Origin: Tubiluchus corallicola
Taxonomy: Eukaryota > Priapulida > Priapulimorpha > Priapulimorphida > Tubiluchidae
Length of the DNA: 64,000 nt
NCBI GenBank assembly: GCA_030141605.1
Contig: JAQGDQ010000155.1
Location: 1-64,000, forward strand
Direction: 5' to 3'
A program made the position numbers and the translations under genes. Below the pieces are notes generated by a model. That model had not been told where the DNA came from and ran no database searches. It saw only the letters and a program-made list of their open reading frames with translations. Of this stretch, positions 21,964 through 33,787 are shown piece by piece; position 1 is the stretch's first letter; each line of letters begins with the position of its first letter.

Positions 21964-22176
21964 TGTGACGTGTTCTTATCTGTGGCTAACAGTTTAATGT
22001 TTGGTCGTACTAAGATTTCCCTTATTTTTTAAGCGGGCTCACCACGAGGTAGAAGTTACGTAATGTGGGATTTTCTTTGTTCACATGATTATGTAAACTG
22101 ATGCTCTTTTAATAAACGTTTGTTTTAGTATTCACTAATTATTCAACTGTTGTGGCTGTATCTTGCAAACGTTACA
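21964..22176 (+). repeat. 3' LTR of the Mag-like element
   Basis: Matches 17461-17673 with three differences. It is preceded by a purine tract AAAACGAAGAGGG (21951-21963) and followed by the target duplication GTTGA. Confidence 0.95.
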
Positions 22177-22181
22177 GTTGA

Positions 22182-22485
22182 TAATTCTATTAATTAATCA
22201 CTAAATTACCGATTCCTAAATTTATTCATAACATTCTGGTGGTTGTGAAATCGTCCGTAGAAGTTGAAACAGTGCTGATAGTATATCTATCCAGGGTGGG
22301 TAAAGCTAGAGATTGAGTGTTTGCATCTCCAGCAATGCTGTAATAAAGCAAATATGACTTCTTTAAAAAAGTTTATTAATATGGGTGGTATAATATGTTC
22401 AATGCAGTAGTTATACGGTTAGCATCCGAGGCGAGAAATGATGAAATTACATTGACATTCGGTGGGAATGTTAGATTAGTCTGCA
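22182..22485. other. Short spacer right of the Mag-like element
   Basis: AT-rich, nothing recognised. Confidence 0.5.
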
Positions 22486-23400
22486 TTAATTTATGGACTG
22501 TCTTAGTTTTATTATGTAAATTATTAACTGCAAGGTTAGGTTATACACGTTAAATCTGTGTGAGTTGTGGCTATTTTGAGTATTAGTAAGGGTAATCAAA
22601 GAAGAGAAAGTTAGAAATGCGAAAACCTCGGCAGCAGCTAATGGCATTATTTGAGTTTGTTCACTAGGAGAAAAAGGGGCTCGCAATGACAAAAACGTGA
22701 TTACCTTTGTTAGTAGGTAAAGTGGTGGTATTTGAAAGTTCTTGGTTAGGAGAAATTTGCTGGTGGACTATATCGATATTATAATCATAGCTCTCATGTA
22801 GCTCTTGAATTAAAGTTGAGAGTCTATCTTTAGATACACAATTGGGACTATTATAAAGAAATGAAAATCTTGTTTCATTTCTTCTTTTGCGCCAATTGAG
22901 GTAATTTATTATGAGAAAAACTGTAAGAAAGTACGGCAAACACAGGTGCGTTGTCTTGAAGCATTGTGAGACTCGAATAAGTGACATTAATGGTCCCAGA
23001 AGCTGAAATACATTTAAAAACTGGAGTAAGTGAAGTACCTCTTGGTTGGGCTTGAAATTATGGTGGTGGCTGGTAGGAAGGTATTCGATTTCGTTTTGCC
23101 AGATTTGGCTGTGGGATGTGTGGGGCATGATTCGGTAGTTTTGACGGTTTTAAAATAAGCAGGAGGCGCGAATTTTTGTACCACAGCACGTAAGCTATTG
23201 TAATTATTATTACAGTCACTATTAACATAATTATAAGATGTTAGTGAGGCCACATGGCGAGTACAAAAGCCAGCAGGGGTGGTTTTTTTAAGTAATTTGT
23301 TGGTTTTGTCCAAAAGGGTTTGTCTGTCTACTCTTGTAATGATAATTATATCAATCGGTTGGTTATCTGTTGGTGTGAATTGTAAATCTGGTAATGGATT
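22486..23400 (-). other. Unrecognised open frames on the minus strand, possibly exons
   Basis: Three overlapping or adjacent frames (22486-22692, 22664-23128, 23014-23313 and open further upstream) lie between the two Ty3/gypsy elements. One includes a hydrophobic run (LPYFLTVFLIINYLNW) followed by a basic RKRRNE and an acidic tail, as in a single-pass membrane protein. An acceptor-like TTTTTAAATGTATTTCAG ends at about 23003, and a donor-like AAAG/GTAATC lies at about 22704; they would bound an exon of about 298 bases in phase 0. Another frame is Ser/Thr/Pro-rich. I recognise no family, and chance frames in AT-rich DNA remain possible. Confidence 0.25.
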
Positions 23401-23403
23401 TCG

Positions 23404-25812
23404 TATGCAGAAGCTGGGAGGCAGATATGGCTACACGAAGATCGACCTTGCTGATGCCTATAACCAGATTAAGCTGGCACCCGAGAGTCAACGCAGGCTA
23501 CCTCTTAGTACCCACCATGGTGTACTCCTGCAGCAATGACTTCCCTTCGGTATCAAGTCAGCGCCTAGTTACTTTCAGGAAATCACGGAGAACCTGACCA
23601 GTGATCTGCCTGGAGTTGCCATCTTCCAAGACGATATGCTCGTCAGTGGGCAAGACGCAAATGATCACCTGATCAACCTGAGATGCTTGCCCACTCATTT
23701 GAATGACAAAGGACTCAGATGTCGTCGTAAAAAGTGCTTGTTCGCACAACCAAGTATTGAATATCTTGGACACACCTTACCGGCCAAAGGAGTCGCAAAA
23801 GGATCCATGGTCGAGGCAGTCATGAAGATGCCACCTCCTACAGACGTCTAAAGCTTGAAGTCTTTCTTGGGCTCAGTTCAGTTCTATGGGAAGTTCATCC
23901 CAAGCCTGGCTACTATGGCAGAGCCTCTTTACCGCTTAACCAAGAAGACAGTCCCCTGGAAGTGGAGAGATGAGGAGCAAACAGCATTTGAACTTTTGAA
24001 AAATGTGCTATCCTCAGATGAAGTCCTCATGCATTTTGACCCAGACAAGCCTCTGGGATTAGTTTCTGATGCGTCCAACGTTGCAATTGGAGCTGTCCTG
24101 TTTCATTGCTATCCAGATGGAAGCGAGCGCCCAATTTCGAATGTGTCTAAGACTCTCACAGCTGCAGAAACGAACTACAGCCAAATACATAAGGAAGCCC
24201 TAGCCATTATCTTCGGCTTAGGGAAATTCTATCAGTACCTCTACGGGCGTCATTTCACACTGGTGACTGATCATAAGCCACTGACTTCACTCTTCGGACC
24301 GAAGAAAGGGACGCCACTTCTGGCAGCTGATCGTCTAGCTCGGTGGGCCCTGTGGCTAAACCAGTTTGACTACAGCATCGAGTACCGGAAAACAGCAGAT
24401 CACGGCAAGATAGATACCCTTAGTCGTTTGCCCTCTGGAGACGACAACAACTTCGAGGGGAGGAAAATGGTGAAGACATGAATATGGTGTGTGCCATTAA
24501 AGTTCTCAGTCTTCAAGTCAAGCCTGTGGATGCCAACATCCTCCGAGAAGAGTCAGGGAAAGATCTGGTGCTAGCTACGGTCATGCGCTATGTCTGGGAA
24601 GGATGGCCGCCCAAGCACGCTGAGATCAACGGAGAAGTCAAAAAGTTCTGGAAGTTGTCGGATTCACTAAGTGTCTGCCACGGATGATCAGGTTGTGATT
24701 CCACAGAGCGTGCAGTCCAAGAGCCTGGATCTACTGCATATTGGGCACTTCGGCATGGAACGCATGAAATAGTTGGCAAGAACTGCTGTCTACTGGCCCG
24801 GTATCGATGCAGCTATCGATGTGACTCCTGCGGAGAACATCAGAACAAGCCATCCAAGCCTGTAGCTCACCCAGGATGCTACCAGAGAAGCCATGGAACT
24901 GCTTACACCTGGATCACACCATGAACTTCATGGTACAAACTGGCTGGTTGATCACGGATGCTTACTCAAAGTATCCATGCATTCACCCTACGTCTTCCAA
25001 GTCCACTAGAGCCACTCTAGATTTGCTGGAAGAGGACTTTGCTCACTTTGAAATACCTCACACACTGGTCAATGCATCAACCTTCAAGTCTGATGAGTTC
25101 CAGAGCTGGTGCAGAGAACATGGGATCACACATCTCACAGGAGCACCATACGATACAGCTACCAATGGAGCAGCAGAACGATTGGTACGGAAATTTAAGC
25201 AAGCACTCACAAAGTCTTCTCTGCCCCAAAGCGAGCTCTTCAAGAGTTTCTGATGCAGTACCGGAGAACACCGACATCCTGTGGATTCTCTCCGAGGTGT
25301 CTTGGTGTCTCGGCAGATACAGACAAGGATCAACTCCTTGCTACCCTCGCCAGCGCATACGGCTCAGGGCAAGCAATCCAAGGAGTCATCTCGCTCGACT
25401 CCAGACTCGGGAGGTGTCACCAAGCAGTACAAGGCTGGAGAGCCTATCTGTGCACTGTACTATGGACCTCGTCGAGACGGACATCCCTGGTGGGTACCAG
25501 CAGTCATCAAGAACTCGCTGCTTCAACGTTAAGGTCTTTCCTCATGGTCCAGTGTGGAGACGACACTGAGAACAGCTATGTCCATGCTACGCTTCTGCAG
25601 AAGACTACGAACCTGGTAATGAGATGGACTTTTCTTCTGAGCTTCCACCTGATCATCCAATGGAGATCCTGGAAGAACAGCCAGAAACCCTGAAGCAGAC
25701 CGGAGCACCTCGGCCCATGTCTGAGACCAAGCCGCATGTGCCAGAATATGGACCGGACAACCCCAGACGATCCAAGAGGACACCCAAGCCGAGAGAGAGA
25801 CTTTGTTGCTGA
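23404..25812 (+). pseudogene. pol: Broken RT, RNase H and integrase of the truncated gypsy element
   Basis: RT starts at KLGGRYGYTKIDLADAYNQI. It has a TGA inside the usual LPFGI region (about 23537), a QDDMLVSG box in place of YxDD, and a TAA near 23850. The segment 23855-24481 is open: RT thumb (SLKSFLGSVQFYGKFIP) and RNase H with LVSDASNVAIGAVLF, KEALAIIFGL and TDHKPLTSLF, all three acids present. Integrase pieces follow in several frames (HFGMER, LHLDHTMNF, NGAAERLVRKFKQAL). The second catalytic Asp position reads VNAST where families have SDNGT, so the active site is lost. The C-terminal part (25281-25812) is scattered over frames. Confidence 0.82.
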
Positions 25813-25846
25813 TGCTTTGGAGACAGCATCAATTTCGGTAGGGAGG

Positions 25847-26214
25847 TGTTGTGTAGATCACTGGCTTCTATTAGAATTACATAGAACATTGTAGAATGTT
25901 CCATCGGAATGACCGTCTGGAATGTTCTGGGACATTACTTCTGGAAGCTTCTTCAGCGCGCTATATGAGGCGAAGCAGGCCGCTGACAGGAGTACACAGG
26001 ATACATGCAGATCTCGCACAGACATACACTTGTATACTTACTTTTTCAGATGCACTTAAACGTTTTCCAGATTTTCACATTTACAGTAATCGTTTCTCGT
26101 TCCTTCATACTTTTGTGTTGCAGAATTCTCGCTAAATAAACTAGTTTTATTTGATGGCGTGTTTTCTGGTTTTCTCTACGAGCCTTCCAAGAGAAACAAA
26201 ACACAAGAGTAACA
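25847..26214 (+). repeat. Putative 3' LTR of the truncated gypsy element
   Basis: Starts TGTTGTGTAG right after a purine tract and contains AATAAA near 26136. Its right end is suggested by GTAACA at 26209-26214, complementary to the TGTT start. There is no second copy to confirm the ends. Confidence 0.55.
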
Positions 26215-29200
26215 GCGCATGATTCCATGCATTCTGTCAGCAAAATTGGAAACGGAGTTATTCTACAAAATTCGTTTTCGGTGTTATATGAAACCAAACA
26301 TTTCCTGTGTATCCGGAAAAAATACATTGACTGTTCAATGTTTTTGATAGCGATATATCTGTGGTCAGTTTGATAATACAAACATGATGGCTTATTTGCT
26401 GGTCAACTTTCGCGAAGAGGGATTGAAATGGCGTTACACGGTGTAAATCAACGGCAGCTATAATAACAAATCAATCTGTACAGGAAGGGTGTATATAGCT
26501 TCACATAGTAGATATGCAGACCACTGTGGCCTAAGCTACCTATTTCACAATTGTATGGTAAGTTAATCACATTTGATTGTATAAATTAGGCCTATATAAT
26601 TGCAGGTTTTTTTGAAAATTAAATTGCACAAAATTACGTCACTTTAGAAGTGTATGAGACAGGGTCGTCTGTGTGATAACTCATTTTTGTTGCAATCAAA
26701 GGTTCACAAATTCGCATCCTACGTTTGCTGTTCAGGTTAATTTTGTGCTGTTCTTGAAAGGTTCTTTTGACTTACTCATTGGCGTTGCATTTCGACACAA
26801 TAAAAGCTCGAAATGATAGAAAGACTCACAACGTTACATTTTTAAATCAAAGTCATGCACAAGGATTTCTTTATACAAATAGTCTTTAAAAGACTTGTGG
26901 CTACTCGGTGTGAAGAAAAAGGAGACTTGTGAAAGTTCGAGTATTCAAGAAAAATTGGCTTCTTAAAACTATATGTATATCAGGCATCTGCTTATCAAGG
27001 TATCTGTTGATATTTTTCCTGAAGCGAATGAGGTTGGAGGGAAACAATTTTATGGTACATGAATACCACAAATGAGATGCACAAGGTAAAACTGAATTTA
27101 CAAGTAGTAAAGCGACCTAACAATTGAAGCCAAATCTTGGAAATTTTATTTATTTCAATGAAACGATGAAATCATCTCAATGAAATCATCTTCCATTAAC
27201 AAAGGATAAAAAACAGGGCCCTTAATGAGCAGCTTCACTGCAATGTAAGAATTGTGATAGGCATGCTGGGTATATCTTTTTAGCTAGACCCTATTTCTAA
27301 CACACGTATGTGCATTTTTGCAGCCTATGGCTATTTTTATGCGAGGCCTCTTACAGAAGACAGAAGTCATGTGTAAGTAAAACAGTGAGAAAGTTGTGAC
27401 TAGGTCCAAAAAGCAGTAATTCCCATCATGTATAGAAGAAATAGACAAGTAGTTTTTATAATTACACTATTAGTTTGGCTGGAGCTAGCATATAAATGTA
27501 GGTCGTTATTACATTTACCCAAGTTTATAACAGTTTGCAACTGAATAACAAGTAAGAAATCAAATGACTATGTGCGAAATTACTCTGTTTCATCTCGGTA
27601 AGTATGTACACTTCATACAGGCCTGTAAGGACCTGTGAATGATGCAAAACAATGCCAAGTTTTGTTCACAATTCAGTCACCTGCAAGTGTTAATAAGCGT
27701 TTTGCAGTGTTTACAATATCTAAAATATCGTTTTGCCGCATAGAAAAGCTTTTGAGTGAGTTATATAATTATTGTGAACCCCAGCTTTAAATACGCCCGA
27801 CTGGTGTGCGTGTTTAAGGCCATTTGAACTGAATATTTCGTGGTGCTGCCATCTGGCAACGAAAATAATACGAAAGCAATTTACTCTTCCTTTAAAATCT
27901 TGTGTGCATTAAGGTTTATTGAGTTTTGCATAGTATAAAATTTTTGCATAATGAGCTGTCAGCTTGCCATGACCAAAATATTTTATTTTCGAAAGCTTTT
28001 AGTTCGCCGGTAAATGACAGCTGAAAAATTCCCGTGTCCTGTTCTTTTTCTTCTACTGCGGTCAAGCTTTCTATTTCGGCGTCTCTTGGTCGCAGTACGT
28101 AGTTCGCGGAAAAACTGCGTTTGCAATTTGGAATACCACACCTGCAAAGAGCTCGCATGTTGCTGTGTCGTGTTACTACAGAAAAACAGAAAAAACCGTT
28201 TTATGTCGCTTCACCTGCGAATATTTTTAATTTGAAAGCGGTAAAACAACATTATAATCAAAGTATCTGAACATTAGACGCTGGTATGCGACCATTTCGT
28301 ATAGTTTATCATATAAGCGTAGTAGCATTAGATATTGTGTAGGGTATTAATGCTTATCTAGATGCAGCTGGCGTACATTCTTAGTACGTGACCCAACAAA
28401 CTAAAGCGTAAGGTACATGGGACGTTTGCGCTTGCTAGACACCCATTTGTGCTGCCTCGCTGCGTGCCGTGTTGTTGTATACCAATACCGCTTTATTGTA
28501 GATTGCGCTGCAATACACAGCGAGAGGGTACAACTTAGGCGTATATTGTGCCTGGGTTTTACTATATGGGGATGTCGAGGATTGCGAGAAAATACCATGT
28601 AGTACACATAAACTTCATCATTCAAGAATTTTTAGATAATATTTCCAAGTCAGACTTGAATGTTTTAACCTATTAAATTTTAATTATTTCCAAGTTGGAC
28701 GTGGGTGACAAAGCCTATTTCCAAGTCCTACTTGAGTGTTAAATGTACATAAACTTTGTTATAATATACTAATATCGAAAAACATTTATACTACATTGTA
28801 CCTCATAAATCTACTTTGGTATGAAGCTAAATGAAATATTAAGCGGCTGGATTTATAAACCAAAGGGACCTATCAAGCAGCATTGTGTATGTTAATGCAG
28901 TGCGTAGTGTATATTTATGAAGCCAATACACTTAGCACTCAGTAATCTGCTTGTGAAAAGTAGAGTGCAATAATTTATTAACGTTCGTACGTATTTATAA
29001 TGCCATTACCTATCATATGTGATAAGCTACTTGCCACATTAAAATAATATAGGAAACTTTAATATCAGCGATGATTCAACATAAATTTATTTGAGTCATT
29101 AACGATTCATCAGTTAGAGTTGGCGTTTAGTTTAATCTGATTACGCATGCAAAACAAGTATGCAATTGCAGACCATTGTACAGCATGTAGATAAGTTTAA

Positions 29201-30600
29201 TTGAGAAACCTGATCAATGCGGTCTGTTTTAGAGGGAAAGTTTTGTCGAAGGTGCAATTGAATGTCTTGCTTAGCTTCTGGGAAATATCACATTTCTGAA
29301 GTCACCGTTATACAGTCCTCAGTGCAGTGTTTCTAGTGCAGCGTATTTCAGCAGCTAATATAGTAATTCGTCATTATCAGGGCTGTCAAGCAAAGTTGCA
29401 AAAAATGCTTAGAACAAAAATGCTGATCTAACTCAAGTGAAAATCCAGGACACTTGTGTAGCCTTTGTCACAATTTTGTGTCTTCACAGAGTGCAATCGG
29501 ATTTATAAAGTGAAGTTTGAATTTAATAAACAGCAGATTTTACTAGGTTAAAATATCATACTTTCCGTTTCAGTAATAGTCGCCACAATAAGCAGCCGGA
29601 TTTATTATCCATAATAAAGATGAGTAAAGCAGATGTTTTGACAAGTACTTAAATGGAAATGAAATTAGTTTCGCAATTATTGGTCATAAATTTGTCGACA
29701 GTAGATAACCAACAATTGAATACACTCAGTGAAACAGGTGACACACACTAAAGTAAGGTTAAAATGTTTAGGTAATAGCTATTTCAAAATTAAACTATAT
29801 CGCGCTTATCGATCTCCATGATCATGCTTGTAAATTTCGCATGAATCATTTGTTGCAACCAACTGCACTGACTTAAGATTTCCCATGTCGCTAGAAATAG
29901 GGCTGCAACGATACACCTAAGTTGCGATGTGATACATACCACAATATACATTGAGTTAACGTTTGCACCCTTTAATAAAAAAACTAGATGAAGCAGTTGA
30001 TATATTACATATATTAGGTGTATTAAACAATTTTAAGATTGCTATGTGCTAAGATAATTCAGCAAACTGGTTGATTTCTGTTTATACTTTTGTATTGTTT
30101 ACATTGTAAGCCACCAGACTGAAATGCAAAACATTTCAATGCTTTCGCTTTAAAATATGCTGGTGCATTTTTCAGTCCACATTTGCTGCAACCTATATCA
30201 GAAACTATTATAGGGACATTACACTTTCAACCACTTCCCTTTGGCTGCTAACAGCAGGTCTTCCAGTGTCAAGTCTGCTAATGCTGCGCTTAGTACACTC
30301 ACTGCACTGATTGTTACGTATCTATAGTACATTCCATGGATGTAGCTTTAATTATTTCACATTGTTTTTATCAGTGGACAATCAAGCATCTGCTAAATAT
30401 TGGCGTTTCAGATTATCTTGATCTTGGTGCACTTTGATGATACGCGTATGCATAACTGTTGCACGCCTAGCTAAAAAAACGCATTTAGTGCAAACCGAGT
30501 GACATTCAGCAATAAATGTAAGATGGGTGAAACGAAAATGTAACTTTCTGCTGAAAGGCAAAATTAAAAAGGACTCAAAGTTACTGGAAATGCTTCTCAA
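26215..30600. other. Long gene-free stretch
   Basis: About 4.4 kb of AT-rich DNA. An 80-codon minus-strand frame at 27916-28158 (start MRALCRCGIPNCKRS) is unrecognised. Near 28635-28735 a short motif like ATTTCCAAGTCnnACTTG occurs three times. No gene or transposon could be supported; part may be 5' intron of Rab14. Confidence 0.5.
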
Positions 30601-30662
30601 TGATTTCTACTTGGGCAGCCATGGAAAGCAATTTTTTTTTACATGACTTGTTTCTTTTTCAG

Positions 30663-30792
30663 ATTAAATCTTGCAGCTTGTTGAGGCAGCCGCATTTGAG
30701 CTATACAGCTGTAAGAATCGCAGACAGAACATCAATTTCACTGCTTGTACGTACTTTTCTGGCCAGTCTACGAGTATCACCTAGGAGAGAAG
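30663..30792 (+). other. RAB14: 5' UTR of Rab14, with upstream splice acceptor
   Basis: A strong pyrimidine tract and acceptor (TTGTTTCTTTTTCAG) ends at 30662, about 130 bases before the Rab14 ATG. This suggests that a 5' UTR exon is spliced to the coding exon. The upstream exon and promoter were not located. Confidence 0.5.
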
Positions 30793-31440
30793 ATGGCAGC
30801 GGGACCATACAATTATTCTTATATATTCAAATACATCATAATAGGTGATATGGGCGTTGGTAAGTCTTGTCTACTTCACCAATTTACAGAAAAGAAATTC
30901 ATGGCAGACTGTCCTCACACGATTGGCGTAGAATTTGGCACTCGAGTCATAGAGGTTTCTGGCCAAAAGATCAAGTTGCAGATTTGGGACACCGCCGGAC
31001 AGGAGAGATTTCGTGCTGTGACTCGGAGCTACTACCGGGGGGCAGCAGGAGCTCTGATGGTGTATGATATCACCAGACGCAGCACGTATAATCACTTGTC
31101 CAGCTGGTTGACAGATGCCAGAAACTTAACTAACCCGAACACGGTGATCTTTCTGATTGGCAACAAGTCGGATTTGGAGGCACAGCGGGACGTGACATAC
31201 GACGAAGCCAAGCAATTTGCGGAGGAGAACGGACTGCTCTTCATCGAAGCCAGCGCGAAAACGGGTGAAAATGTGGAAGAAGCTTTTCTGGAAACGGCGA
31301 GAAAAATTTTTCAGAACATCCAAGATGGCAGTCTGACTATAAATGAAGCCGAATCCGGAGTACAGCACAAGCCTCCGAACGCGAGAGGTACCGCGCTAAG
31401 TAATGACCAGGCACCTAGGAGGGAAGGCTGCAGTTGCTAG
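30793..31440 (+). CDS. RAB14: Rab14 small GTPase, single-exon coding sequence
   Basis: 215 residues from ATG 30793, the same length as vertebrate RAB14 and nearly identical to it through the GTPase core. It contains the P-loop GDMGVGKSC, switch I TIGVEFGT, switch [11 protein letters not shown], the guanine-specificity motifs NKSD and ASAKTGE, and a C-terminal CSC for double prenylation. Rab14 works on Golgi, trans-Golgi and early endosome membranes in recycling and phagosome traffic. A longer frame opens at 30745, but the conserved start [15 protein letters not shown] fixes the ATG. The entire coding region lacks introns, whereas the human gene is interrupted. With full conservation and an apparent 5' splice acceptor it looks functional; intron loss or an old expressed retrocopy would both explain it. 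Confidence 0.96.
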   Translation: MAAGPYNYSYIFKYIIIGDMGVGKSCLLHQFTEKKFMADCPHTIGVEFGTRVIEVSGQKIKLQIWDTAGQERFRAVTRSYYRGAAGALMVYDITRRSTYNHLSSWLTDARNLTNPNTVIFLIGNKSDLEAQRDVTYDEAKQFAEENGLLFIEASAKTGENVEEAFLETARKIFQNIQDGSLTINEAESGVQHKPPNARGTALSNDQAPRREGCSC

Positions 31441-33651
31441 CCGCGTGAATCCATTCCGTTCCATTGAAGTTTATTATCTATTGAATATGAAATCTGGACT
31501 GCTGTAGTTAATGTAAGCAAATGTAAATGTGTTGATTCAAGATAGTTAAAGCTTTGTTTGACAAAAAGCACTGTGATAGAAAATATGTCACATGAGTGCT
31601 GTTCGCACACGTAAAACGGAAACAAAAAAATTAAGTTAACTGTGTTCTGAAGCTGCAATATGAATTTTAACTTTGCCTCACCTAGAAATCTTTTAGTGAT
31701 GCACTTTGGTATATTTATTCGGTATAATTTATGATAATTCTTTAAAACGGTAACATAGTTTTTTCTTGTTTTCACATGGGATAGACACATTTGGTTGTGA
31801 GTTGCAATTTAGTTATTTTTAGCTTGCATACAAACCACTTAAAAAAACTTATGTGCTCCACTAATGATTCATTTCTTACTGACGTCGTTTTCAGTGACTG
31901 AAATTGTTTCGAATGAATTCATATCTGTTGCTCATTTTAGAAGCCTCCGTTTGTCGATTAGCTATCACTCTATCGATCGCTTTGTTGCTTTGTTTTATTA
32001 TTGGGACTCTAATGTTTTAAGGAATTCTCTTTGTTACAACTTAGTCGCTGATAAAAATTTATAGGCTACAGTAATCCTGCTTGTTTTAGTGCTGGTGTGT
32101 TACACAGTGCACTTTTACCTGTTTTTGCATTGTACGTTTTGCTGCAAAGTGCATTTGCACGTTTTTCTGGTTATGTTGTTTCACACTGACATAACCACCT
32201 CTAAAACTCGCCTATTGCTCTGCTGTGCACTTTTGTTTCAACTAATCTGGAATGTGAAACATTGGGATACACTGCCCCAACTGCTCGGATATGTTATTTA
32301 GAACACCATTTCTTGTTGTCATAGAGTTCGTTTTTGCGTGTATATGTCATTTTGAGTGCTGTTTATCGTTGTTCTGGAATCCATTTTATGATAACGATTC
32401 AGACTACATAGTATTCTGTTGCGACATCCAAGGGTGTAGTTGATTAATCAAAGTGAAGCGTGTTCCACTTGACAAAAAAGGTTGTGAGAAAGTACACCAA
32501 TGTTGTTGTCACAATGTAAAAACTGATTAGAAATGTAAAAACTGACTTATTACATGAACAACGAACACGAGAATGGCATCACTGCGAAATAGGCGGTTTT
32601 ATAGAGTTACAAAAACAAATTACATCCTTTATAAAAACAAAGAACTTTTAACTTTCTAGAAGTGTGTTCTAGACAAAGACAAAGTTTTTTGTGTTCAGAC
32701 AAAGTTTTCAGGTGGTTGGAATTCTCTGACGATTCACATAAAAAATTTTTAGTTGTATAATGTTTTGATTCTGTCAGAGATTTGCTTGTCTGTATAGATG
32801 TAACTGAATTTGGAACATTTGTTTACAGTCTCTAGGCTTGATTTTGTGCATCAATGCTTAATAAATAGTTAAAAATTTCATGACAAGATTCAAGTTCACG
32901 TTTGTACAAATTTAACAGCGACAATGAAATTGTAGCCACCGACTAAAGTAAAGTAAAGAAACGGCTGAAAAAATAAAAATAGGCTATCATAATCATAGTT
33001 TTTTAAAGGTTGAGTTCACTTTGAGTAAAGTTCTTTTTATGAAGTATATAATGGTAGACCTATATAAGTATAATATGTAAATACTAAATTATATTGTATT
33101 TAGCCATTGGTGACCTATCGTTGTTATCATTAAACTAATCAGAAAAGTTTTAATGCCTTGTGACACAGCCTATAAACCAAGAAAATGGTTTATATGTCTA
33201 GTGATCCAGAATAAATTTACTTTGCCTGTAATTTCCGTCACGTAGCCATGAACAAGGAATTTCTATCACATTGAAATGTTTCTGTGCTATTTGTAGAACA
33301 TGACAAAGCACCAGCGTCCTTTTGTATGATTAGATAGCTTAATACGGTCTACTGCAAAGCCTGATTCAATTATTATGTATTATCCCGGTAGTGGAAAAAT
33401 TGTCCTATATTTCACAAATGTAATACGTCTTGTGTCGGACCTCGTATCTCTGATTATCTCATACGTGTGGGAAATAATAGTAGTTGAGCGGTCACAAAGT
33501 CAAACAGCATTAAATCTGTTTAATAAGTGGATGCATGACTACCTGGAAAAATGGCTTTTGTTCGACTACAGCTTGGTCTCTTTCTTTCTTTGGTATCCCC
33601 CATTTCCAACAGTTTTGCCATTAAGAATTGGTTTTTGTCTTTATACGGATA
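31441..33651 (+). other. Rab14 3' UTR and flank
   Basis: AT-rich. Candidate polyadenylation signals AATAAA lie at 32860-32865 and 33210-33215. Open frames here (for example 33375-33698) show no known motif. Confidence 0.45.
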
Positions 33652-33787
33652 CAGTCAAATCTCTGCATGCCGCCTACTTTACAAAAAGTTGGTGTTAAGC
33701 AAATTTGGCATTATGTTTATCAAAAGTTTGGACATTAAGCGAGGTTGATGTTATAAATGGGGGTGGCATTATAATGAGGTTTGACTG
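33652..33787. mobile_element. Small Tigger/pogo-type MITE
   Basis: 136 bp with imperfect inverted ends: CAGTCAAATCTCTGCATGCC on the left and, on the opposite strand, CAGTCAAACCTCATTATAAT on the right. It also has internal inverted TTAAGC/GCTTAA-like pairs. TA precedes the left end but the right flank is CA, so the target duplication is not clean. Confidence 0.65.

Larger units (their letters stand above)
17461..22176 (+). mobile_element. Mag / K02A2.6-like Ty3/gypsy retrotransposon, complete but coding-dead
   Basis: A 4716-bp element with 213-bp LTRs (TGTGACG...CGTTACA), flanked by the 5-bp duplication GTTGA at 17456-17460 and 22177-22181. Gag, CCHC zinc knuckle, protease, RT, RNase H and integrase follow in the standard Ty3/gypsy order. 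The LTRs differ at three of 213 positions by eye. Despite that youth, the coding region carries at least four frame-breaking lesions. Confidence 0.95.
23404..26214 (+). mobile_element. 5'-truncated Ty3/gypsy retrotransposon with 3' LTR
   Basis: Begins abruptly inside RT and continues through RNase H and integrase to a purine tract (GGTAGGGAGG) and a putative 3' LTR. No Gag, protease or 5' LTR was found. Its coding DNA is richer in GC than the Mag-like element, and it is a different, older family member. Confidence 0.85.

Noticed and set aside
27916-28158. 80-codon minus-strand frame starting MRALCRCGIPNCKRS
   Set aside because: No family recognised and no convincing splice sites; listed only as part of a gene-free stretch.
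30867-31368. Frames on both strands overlapping Rab14
   Set aside because: Shadows of the highly conserved Rab14 coding frame.
33375-33698. 107-codon plus-strand frame
   Set aside because: Its end overlaps a MITE, composition is AT-driven, and no motif is recognisable.
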